Source: Clostridia bacterium
GTDB lineage: Bacteria > Bacillota_A > Clostridia > Oscillospirales > CAG-272
Direction of reading: 5' to 3'
DNA length: 7,372 bases
Assembly: GCA_017542695.1 (NCBI GenBank)
Contig: JAFXWT010000031.1
Coordinates: 1-7,372, forward strand
Shown: piece after piece, positions 1 through 4,865 of the stretch
Numbering within the stretch: the first letter of the stretch is position 1
How the letters are laid out: each line of letters opens with the position of its first letter
Notes under the pieces: generated by a model
The model's database searches: none
What the model was told of the DNA's origin: nothing
The model's input: only the letters and a program-made list of their open reading frames with translations
Translations under genes and position numbers: made by a program

Positions 1-735
1 AAGCACCGCCGCCGCGGTCGACACGTTGAGCGAATTCACCTTGCCGTGCATTGATATCGAAACGGTAAAATCGCATTTTTCCTTTACGAGTCTCGATATT
101 CCGAACCCTTCGTTTCCGAGGACTATCGCAGCGGCACAGTCAAAATCAGTGCCGTGATAATCTTCCCCGTCCATGTCGGCGGCGTAAGTCCAAACGCCGA
201 GCTCCTTCAGCTCGTCTATCGCTGAGGGGATGTTCGCAACTTTCGCAACGGGAACGTACGACGCGGCGCCCGCTGACGATTTGAACACGGTCTGTCCCAT
301 CACGGCGCTGTGCCGCTTTCCGATGATGACCCCATGCGCTCCCGCGCCGTCGGCACATCGGAGAATAGCGCCGATGTTGTGCGGGTCTTCGACCCCATCG
401 AGAACGACGATCAGCGGTTTTTCGCCTTTGCTCTTCGCCGCTTCGACGATATTCTCTATCGTCACATATTCTATCGCTGAAGCGATGGCAGCTACACCCT
501 GATGAGCGTTGCCCATCGACAATTCGTCAAGTCTTCGCTTGTCAACCTCAACGACCGTTACGCCACGCTCCTTCGCCATCGAAAATATCTTTGTGATGGA
601 GCCCTCGCGCTCGCCGCGCTGGACGTATAGTTTTTCGATATTCTTTCCGCTTTTGAGCAGTTCAAAAACAGGATTCCTGCCGACGATGACGTTTTCGTCG
701 GGCGTCTTATCAAATGTCCTTTTTGTTTTATCCAT
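1..735 (-). CDS. rlmB: 23S rRNA 2'-O-ribose methyltransferase RlmB (TrmH/SpoU family), 3' end cut by window edge
   Basis: SAM-dependent SPOUT methyltransferase. In the RlmB family it methylates the 2'-OH of the 23S rRNA P-loop guanosine (G2251 in E. coli numbering) during ribosome assembly. The frame is open from the ATG at 735 to the window edge (245 codons). Residues about 17-85 form the N-terminal RNA-substrate-binding domain (VIVGRNPVFELL, then AHQGVAA). The three SpoU motifs follow: motif 1 near 114-131 (LDGVEDPHNIGAILRCAD, with Asn120 and Arg126), motif 2 near 204-213 (IVLGNEGFGI, Glu209) and motif 3 near 227-245 (SMHGKVNSLNVSTAAAVL). B. subtilis YacO runs on by a little over ten residues, so only the extreme C-terminus should be missing. 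The start lies 2 bases after the stop of the lipoprotein gene with only a weak Shine-Dalgarno (GGATGA), so translational coupling is likely. Family assignment is very firm; RlmB rather than another TrmH paralogue is likely. Confidence 0.93.
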   Translation of the reverse strand, partial: MDKTKRTFDKTPDENVIVGRNPVFELLKSGKNIEKLYVQRGEREGSITKIFSMAKERGVTVVEVDKRRLDELSMGNAHQGVAAIASAIEYVTIENIVEAAKSKGEKPLIVVLDGVEDPHNIGAILRCADGAGAHGVIIGKRHSAVMGQTVFKSSAGAASYVPVAKVANIPSAIDELKELGVWTYAADMDGEDYHGTDFDCAAAIVLGNEGFGISRLVKEKCDFTVSISMHGKVNSLNVSTAAAVL

Positions 736-737
736 AA

Positions 738-1331
738 TCATCCGAGTAGCCACGGCGCAAATGAATCAAGTTTCAGCGCGTCGTAAAGCTGTTTATTTTC
801 TTTTTGCGAAAGCGGAAGCTTCCACTCGCCGCTTTCTTTGACTATGACGACGTCAAGCGTCATTTTTTTTACATATCTGCCGACAGTTCCGTCGTCGAGA
901 AAGTCGCGCATTACATCGGTCTTCGGTTTTGAAGAATACATCACCTCGCTCATAGCGAGCGACATAAGAGACGCAAAATCGGGCGCGGATATCTCGATCC
1001 TTATCGTTTGCCGGTCTTTATCTGTGATAACTACTTCACTCCCCGCCTCGTCGCGCTCGACATTTTCTGAAATAACGGTATATCCGATAAGCGAAAAGAC
1101 ATCTTTAAGAGTTTCACGCTCGAAATCGTCGGACAACGCGATAGCGTCCGAAAACTTTTCGATCGACGAGCCGGACGAAACGCATGCGGAAGCACTTTTT
1201 GCGTCGCACGATTTGATGGCGGAAATGAATCCGCCGAAGATATTGATCGGCTCCTTTTCACCGCACGAAACGAGCGAAAAAGCAAAGACCATAGCAAGCA
1301 AAACGGCGAAAAATCTGATCTTCGGCTTCAT
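738..1331 (-). CDS. Small secreted lipoprotein of unknown function (DUF4878/NTF2-like type suspected)
   Basis: 197-aa protein with a classical type II signal peptide: MKPKIR, a hydrophobic stretch at about 7-21, and lipobox LVSC with Cys23 as the predicted lipidation site. It should be anchored on the outer face of the membrane. The mature part (about 175 aa) has a helical first half (AIKSCDAKSASACVSS, SDDFERETLKDVFSLI) and a strand-rich second half ending with VVIVKESGEWKL near 161-172. That layout, with a late 'x-V-x-E-x-G-x-W-K-L' strand, is typical of NTF2-like/DUF4878 lipoproteins of Firmicutes; I infer this from pattern only. The ATG at 1331 was chosen over the upstream in-frame ATG at 1406 because it has AAAGGAG at 7-base spacing, begins exactly at the signal peptide, and the promoter lies at 1411-1439, which would leave the longer form with no leader. 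First gene of a two-gene operon with rlmB. Function unknown. Confidence 0.87.
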   Translation of the reverse strand: MKPKIRFFAVLLAMVFAFSLVSCGEKEPINIFGGFISAIKSCDAKSASACVSSGSSIEKFSDAIALSDDFERETLKDVFSLIGYTVISENVERDEAGSEVVITDKDRQTIRIEISAPDFASLMSLAMSEVMYSSKPKTDVMRDFLDDGTVGRYVKKMTLDVVIVKESGEWKLPLSQKENKQLYDALKLDSFAPWLLG

Positions 1332-1338
1332 AAAACCG

Positions 1339-1345
1339 CTCCTTT
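1339..1345 (-). promoter_or_regulatory. Ribosome binding site that decides the lipoprotein start
   Basis: On the minus strand AAAGGAG lies 7 bases upstream of the ATG at 1331. No comparable site precedes the alternative in-frame ATG at 1406. This fixes the 197-aa form that begins with the signal peptide. Confidence 0.8.
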
Positions 1346-1410
1346 CGGCAAATCGCCGCCGCGGCGGGAATACACCACATAATGCGACAACATAAAAATT
1401 GAACATATAT

Positions 1411-1439
1411 ATTGTATCATACTTTTTCGGATTTGTACA
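1411..1439 (-). promoter_or_regulatory. Sigma-A promoter of the lipoprotein-rlmB operon
   Basis: Read on the minus strand, TGTACA (positions 1439-1434, 4 of 6 to consensus), a 17-base spacer and TACAAT (1416-1411, 5 of 6), with TGA directly before the -10 making it an extended -10 promoter. Transcription would start near 1404, giving a leader of about 70 bases with a GC-rich palindrome at 1356-1367. It lies between the upstream operon's terminator and the lipoprotein start, as expected. The -35 box is weak. Confidence 0.6.
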
Positions 1440-1498
1440 TACCTATTTTGATTTTTTTGAATATATTTTTCGACTTTTTACATAAAATATTTATTATC

Positions 1499-1524
1499 AA
1501 AACGCCGACGTTAAAGCGTCGGCG
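1499..1524 (-). terminator. Rho-independent terminator after the phosphoesterase gene
   Basis: A perfect 8-bp inverted repeat, cgccgacg (1503-1510) and cgtcggcg (1517-1524), with a 6-base loop. On the minus strand it is followed by TTTT and then a very AT-rich stretch. It lies about 30 bases beyond the stop codon at 1553 and separates the nitrilase-GDPD/phosphoesterase operon from the promoter of the next operon. Confidence 0.85.
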
Positions 1525-1535
1525 ATGTCAAGGCG

Positions 1536-1551
1536 GGTAAATAAAATTTAC
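1536..1551. repeat. Dyad-symmetric element, copy A
   Basis: Plus-strand GGTAAATAAAATTTAC. Within it GTAAAT and ATTTAC are perfect inverted arms around AAA. It lies immediately after the stop codon of the phosphoesterase gene. The same 16 bases occur in inverted orientation at 2408-2423. It may be a protein-binding dyad or a weak RNA hairpin; its role is unknown. Confidence 0.5.
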
Positions 1552-1552
1552 G

Positions 1553-2383
1553 TTACTTGATATTGATGTATCTGATCGTTTCAAGACCGGTGATATACTG
1601 CGGTACTCTATCGGTTATCATACCGTCCCAGTCCCAATGCATATGTCCCGTGAAGATCGCTTTTATAAGCGGCTCGGACTTGATGTATTCGGTCACTTCG
1701 ATCGTCATTTCGTCGGGTGTTTGCTGGCGGACGCGGTATTCCGAACAGCCATCGAGCGCGCTTGGAGGCGGGCACGTCAGATACGGCGCTTCCGCGCCTC
1801 GCACGTTTACGATCTCGTGGCACAACTTATCTTCAAAAAGCGCGCAATGCATGAAAAGGAGGATCGGCAAACCGCGTTTCACTTCTCTTTTCAGCGCGTT
1901 GAGCTGCGGCTTGTCGAAGCGGTAATACGAGTCGTCGATACCAACGAGATTTACGCCGTTGATCACGCGCGAGAAAAATCTGATATCGTTTGAAAAATAC
2001 GCCTGAACACGCGATAAACTGCGGTTTCTGTATGCCTCGTCCTCAAACGCCTCGCCGACATATAAACTGAATTCATGGTTGCCGGCAGTCAGTAAAACGT
2101 CGTTGTTCCGAACGTATTTTTTTGCATATTCGAGGTTTTTACGCGACACGAAATCAATAAGATCGCCGGTGTGGATTATCGGTGCGCCGAGCCGTTTGGA
2201 TTCGGCGGAAATTTCATCAAGAGACGCTTTTCCATCGGGAAAAACGCGCGTGCGTTTCTCCGCAAGGCGCACTTTTCTTTCTCCGTCGCGCCCGTCCGCA
2301 AGCGTCAGGTGCGTATCGGAAACATGGAGCAGTGTGAACGGTGCTGACGCGCCGACGGCGATATCTGTATTTATATGTATCAT
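1553..2383 (-). CDS. Calcineurin-like metallophosphoesterase
   Basis: 276-aa dinuclear-metal phosphoesterase with no signal peptide, so probably cytoplasmic. The family's metal-binding blocks are all visible in order: D23-x-H25 (VSDTHL), G73-D74 (HTGDLIDF), G101-N102-H103-E104 (AGNHEF), His179 (LLFMHC) and G246-H247-x-H249 (FTGHMHWDWDG). The enzyme should therefore be active. The superfamily covers cyclic-nucleotide phosphodiesterases, GpdQ-like glycerophosphodiesterases, nucleotidases and phosphatases, and sequence alone does not give the substrate. The ATG at 2383 is chosen over an in-frame ATG at 2440 because it has GGAG at 7-base spacing, while the longer form would start inside the upstream coding region and add a Lys/Arg-rich stretch unlike the family. 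It follows the nitrilase-GDPD gene after 31 bases and is probably co-transcribed with it. This suggests it acts on the same compound or on a product; that link is inference. Confidence 0.9.
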   Translation of the reverse strand: MIHINTDIAVGASAPFTLLHVSDTHLTLADGRDGERKVRLAEKRTRVFPDGKASLDEISAESKRLGAPIIHTGDLIDFVSRKNLEYAKKYVRNNDVLLTAGNHEFSLYVGEAFEDEAYRNRSLSRVQAYFSNDIRFFSRVINGVNLVGIDDSYYRFDKPQLNALKREVKRGLPILLFMHCALFEDKLCHEIVNVRGAEAPYLTCPPPSALDGCSEYRVRQQTPDEMTIEVTEYIKSEPLIKAIFTGHMHWDWDGMITDRVPQYITGLETIRYINIK

Positions 2384-2390
2384 GTTTTTT

Positions 2391-2395
2391 CTCCG
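2391..2395 (-). promoter_or_regulatory. Ribosome binding site that decides the phosphoesterase start
   Basis: CGGAG on the minus strand, 7 bases upstream of the ATG at 2383 and inside the 31-base gap after the nitrilase-GDPD stop codon. It favours the 276-aa protein over a 295-aa form starting within the upstream gene. Confidence 0.75.
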
Positions 2396-2407
2396 TCTTT
2401 TCGGTGA

Positions 2408-2423
2408 GTAAATTTTATTTACC
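2408..2423. repeat. Dyad-symmetric element, copy B (inverted relative to copy A)
   Basis: Plus-strand GTAAATTTTATTTACC, the exact reverse complement of the element at 1536-1551. It overlaps the last codons and stop of the nitrilase-GDPD gene, just upstream of the phosphoesterase start. The two copies bracket the phosphoesterase gene. Confidence 0.5.
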
Positions 2424-4073
2424 TTGCTTCTTTTCGGCAACGTGTGCTTTTACAGCATTGGCAACGCGGAGGTAATCGTTCGACAGTATCGTGTCCGCGC
2501 CCATGTCGATGAATCTGCACGCCTCTTCGGGATCGTCCGACCAGAAAACGTTGCAAAGAATTCCGTTTGCTTTTGCAAGATCGAACGAGCTTTGGTCGAA
2601 ATACGGCTTAAACAGCTGTATTTTCTCCGCGCCGCGCGCGACGGCTCGTTTTGGCATTGAGAGCGGATCTTTGTTTCCGTCCCAGCCGACGCAGCGACAA
2701 ATATCGGGCGCGATCTCGTGAAATTCGCAGTGACACTTGTCGGAGACAGTCATCGTGTAGCAGTGGTGCTCGCAGTCGTACTGACGGAGCAGTCCGGCAA
2801 TTCTTTCATACTGCGGATCCGGCGCGTCGACTCCCTTGCGGTAGTACTCCTCGTCCCATATTTTCACGTGGATGTTCATTATAGTAGTAGAGGCAAATTT
2901 TTTAAGTATATCCTCAAATTTTACGATTTTCAGCCCCTCGAAGCGCTCGCCGTGCTTGACACCGAAATCATAGTTCTGAAGCTCCTCGAACGTGTGTTCC
3001 CAGATGAATCCGCTTCCCGTCGAAACTCTGCCGAGCGACGAGTCGTGGATGGAAACAAGCTCGCCGTCCTTGGTCGACCAGATGTCGAATTCTATCTCCT
3101 CCGCGCCGAGCGCGACCGCCGCGCCAAACGCGGGCATGCTGTTTTCGGGCGCGATCGTCGAAAAGCCGCGGTGCGCGCAGACACGCGGATACGGCAGATA
3201 TTTGTCGCAGGGGATCATCATGCTCCCGCCCGGACGGTAGAGCCACGGGCGGCGTCCCTCGTCGATGTATTCGTAGTGCGATTTCGGCGTGCCCTTGTAG
3301 CCCGCGGGCTTATAATATTTGTCGTGAGGATCGAATTCGTACGTTGCAAATCCGACGTCGTTTTTCATATTGACGAGCATTTCGCCCTTGGGCGAAACGA
3401 TCATCGAGCAGCCGCACACCTCCGAGTCCTCGCCGAGTGAAACGGACGAACGGACAAGATATGCGTTCGTGTTGTAGCAAAGGAACCGCCCGATCAGATC
3501 GAGCGCGTTATGCGTGTCGGTGCGCTGGTGCGAACAGCCGATAATAACGTCGACGTTCTGCCTTGCGAGCGACGCGAATCCCTCGTACATATAAAAATCG
3601 TAGCACGTCATAAATCCGAAGCGGATACCCTCGATCTCAACGGTGTACGGCTTTTCGTAATGATAGCTGTACGTGCAGTCCATGCCGTTGCCGCCCTCAT
3701 CCGCCGTTTTGACCTCGGACGGCGCGGGGTGCGCCTTGAAATATTTTCCGACTACGTTTCCCTCTCGGTCGAACGCATACGTCGTGTTTCGCCAACCGTT
3801 CTCCGTACGGAAACCGAAATTGGCAAATACGATCGCGCGGCAACGGCGCGCCGTTTCGATCGCTTTTTTCATCACCGCGTCGTTGTATTTTTCTATCGAC
3901 GAGTTGAACTGCGCCGCGTTCTTCACGTCGGATGGGATGTCGCAGTATTCGGGCATTACGATAAGGTCCATCGTTTCGTCGCATCTGTCGACGATCTTCA
4001 TCATATCGACAAAACACTTATCGAGATCGCTCGGATCGAATGAATAAAATGGCTGGATTATGCAAGCTTTCAT
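2415..4073 (-). CDS. Bifunctional nitrilase-superfamily amidohydrolase / glycerophosphodiester phosphodiesterase (GDPD) fusion
   Basis: 552-aa two-domain protein without signal peptide. Residues 1 to about 250 are a nitrilase-fold C-N hydrolase with the catalytic triad Glu42 (VMPEY), Lys113 (YFKAHPAP) and Cys157 (MTCYDFYMYE), so amidase activity is expected. After a linker (about 251-295, including RRPWLYRPGG), residues about 297-540 are a GDPD TIM barrel: catalytic His301 in CAHRG, PEN-S (Glu310, Asn311), metal residues Glu328 and Asp330 (EIEFDIWSTKDG), second catalytic His343 (SIHDSSLGR), and the typical C-terminal block CNVFWSDDPEEACRFIDMGADTILSND (about 507-533). The usual 'I-E-x-K' metal Glu is His402 here (NIHVK), and residues 434-461 are rich in Cys and His. 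GDPDs split glycerophosphodiesters to glycerol phosphate and an alcohol. The start has AAGGAG at 8-base spacing and a promoter just upstream. Domain calls are firm; the joint substrate is unknown. Confidence 0.92.
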   Translation of the reverse strand: MKACIIQPFYSFDPSDLDKCFVDMMKIVDRCDETMDLIVMPEYCDIPSDVKNAAQFNSSIEKYNDAVMKKAIETARRCRAIVFANFGFRTENGWRNTTYAFDREGNVVGKYFKAHPAPSEVKTADEGGNGMDCTYSYHYEKPYTVEIEGIRFGFMTCYDFYMYEGFASLARQNVDVIIGCSHQRTDTHNALDLIGRFLCYNTNAYLVRSSVSLGEDSEVCGCSMIVSPKGEMLVNMKNDVGFATYEFDPHDKYYKPAGYKGTPKSHYEYIDEGRRPWLYRPGGSMMIPCDKYLPYPRVCAHRGFSTIAPENSMPAFGAAVALGAEEIEFDIWSTKDGELVSIHDSSLGRVSTGSGFIWEHTFEELQNYDFGVKHGERFEGLKIVKFEDILKKFASTTIMNIHVKIWDEEYYRKGVDAPDPQYERIAGLLRQYDCEHHCYTMTVSDKCHCEFHEIAPDICRCVGWDGNKDPLSMPKRAVARGAEKIQLFKPYFDQSSFDLAKANGILCNVFWSDDPEEACRFIDMGADTILSNDYLRVANAVKAHVAEKKQGK

Positions 4074-4105
4074 GGTGTTCGCTCCTTAATTTTGTTTTCG
4101 TAACA

Positions 4106-4134
4106 ATAATACCACATCTCGCGGATGTTTTCAA
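4106..4134 (-). promoter_or_regulatory. Sigma-A promoter of the nitrilase-GDPD/phosphoesterase operon
   Basis: On the minus strand TTGAAA (4134-4129), a 17-base spacer, and TATTAT (4111-4106) preceded by TGG, an extended -10. Transcription would start near 4099, leaving a short leader that holds little more than the AAGGAG site. No operator or riboswitch is evident in that leader. Confidence 0.75.
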
Positions 4135-4144
4135 TATAAAAATG

Positions 4145-4176
4145 AAAAAACAGGCGGTCATGGCCGCCCGTTTTTT
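4145..4176 (-). terminator. Rho-independent terminator, near-symmetrical
   Basis: Inverted repeat of aaaaaac/gtttttt (4145-4151 with 4170-4176) continued, after one mismatch, by ggcgg/ccgcc (4153-4157 with 4164-4168) around a 6-base loop. On the minus strand the GC stem is followed by TGTTTTTTC. It starts about 14 bases after the stop at 4190 and insulates that gene from the operon downstream. Its symmetry means it could also work on the plus strand, but no plus-strand gene is seen here. Confidence 0.88.
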
Positions 4177-4189
4177 AGGTGTCGGATAT

Positions 4190-4759
4190 TTATGCCCACG
4201 GATTTTTGGATTTCGGCTCGCGGATGCCGACCATAACGAACTGATCCCACAGATACCACTTGCCGGTGCTCTCCACCTTGCGAAGCGAGAAATTGCGAGG
4301 AGAATCCGCGCCGCCCGACGTCAGCCACAGAGAAGCATATCCTTCGTTTTCATAGGAATGCGAGTTCGCCGTGATGCGGACCGTGAACGGTTCAGTCGGT
4401 GTGTAATCGTTATCGGGAGTCGCACCGTTGAAATACGAAAACGGGATGTAGTGGCGTCCGTCTGCGAAGCGATCGTTCAAGAACTGCTTGTCCATCTGAG
4501 TAAGCTCGCCTTTCGGACCACGGAGCCAGTTGAGCATTTCCGTGCCTATGTTCTTGTCCGCGCCGTAAGCGCAGAGAGCGCAAAGCGCAAGAGCCGCCGT
4601 TTTGAACGGGCTGTCAAGCGTGGCTTCGGGAAGTGCCTGCATTTCGGCAAGGCTCTCCGGAAGAGCCGTAAACGTGAACGTGGCTTCTTTTTGATTTTTG
4701 TCAAAGGCAGAAGAGATGCCTTGAGATACGCTGTTTTTGAGTTTGTCGAAAATTCCCAT
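4190..4759 (-). CDS. Conserved clostridial protein of unknown function (DUF6935-like)
   Basis: 189-aa soluble protein with no signal peptide or membrane segment. It opens with an amphipathic helix (MGIFDKLKNSVSQGISSAF), then FTFTALPESLAEMQALPEA (about 29-47), a helical region with two Cys (AALALCALCAYGADK), a middle 'GRHYIPFSYFNGATPDNDYTP' region (about 101-121), and a C-terminal strand-rich part with SYENEGYASLWLTSGGADSPR and ending KWYLWDQFVMVGIREPKSKNPWA. This pattern closely matches proteins I remember from gut Clostridia listed under DUF6935; I could not check that and no function is known to me. The start is supported by AGGAGG at 6-base spacing. The gene has its own promoter and a strong terminator, so it is monocistronic. 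Its neighbours give no clear hint of its role. Confidence 0.85.
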   Translation of the reverse strand: MGIFDKLKNSVSQGISSAFDKNQKEATFTFTALPESLAEMQALPEATLDSPFKTAALALCALCAYGADKNIGTEMLNWLRGPKGELTQMDKQFLNDRFADGRHYIPFSYFNGATPDNDYTPTEPFTVRITANSHSYENEGYASLWLTSGGADSPRNFSLRKVESTGKWYLWDQFVMVGIREPKSKNPWA

Positions 4760-4791
4760 GTTTGTCCTCCTGCAAAAAGATTTACATATTT

Positions 4792-4820
4792 ATTTTAACA
4801 TCCCTCTTCAGTAATTTCAA
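4792..4820 (-). promoter_or_regulatory. Sigma-A promoter of the DUF6935-like gene
   Basis: On the minus strand TTGAAA (4820-4815), a 17-base spacer and TAAAAT (4797-4792), with TGT directly before the -10 (extended -10). It lies in the 106-base gap between the glycosidase stop and the ATG at 4759. The same gap shows no convincing terminator for the glycosidase gene. Confidence 0.72.
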
Positions 4821-4865
4821 GTGTCTTTTGAAAAAACGGGGAAAATCGGACTTTCAATATGTTTT

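Noticed and set aside
738..1406. Longer 222-aa form of the lipoprotein starting at 1406
   Set aside because: It would put 25 residues before the signal peptide, has no ribosome binding site, and starts beside the predicted transcription start.
1332..1552. Riboswitch or small RNA in the 221-base gap before the lipoprotein gene
   Set aside because: Apart from the terminator, promoter, dyad element and short GC palindrome the gap is low-complexity AT-rich sequence with no known aptamer-like pattern.
1553..2440. Longer 295-aa form of the phosphoesterase starting at 2440
   Set aside because: It starts inside the coding region of the nitrilase-GDPD gene without a good ribosome binding site and adds a Lys/Arg-rich stretch unlike the family.
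2718..3440. Plus-strand open frame (240 codons) opposite the GDPD/nitrilase gene
   Set aside because: Shadow of a gene with complete catalytic motifs on the other strand; no start signals and an Arg/Val-rich composition.
4040..4798. Plus-strand open frame (252 codons) opposite the DUF6935-like gene
   Set aside because: It runs through the hairpin terminator and the minus-strand promoter region, has an Arg-rich composition typical of antisense translation, and no recognisable domain.
4815..4857. Possible terminator after the glycosidase gene (TTGAAA/TTTCAA pairing beside T-runs)
   Set aside because: The arms are only about six A/T-rich pairs around a long loop, with no GC stem, so it does not meet the usual terminator pattern.
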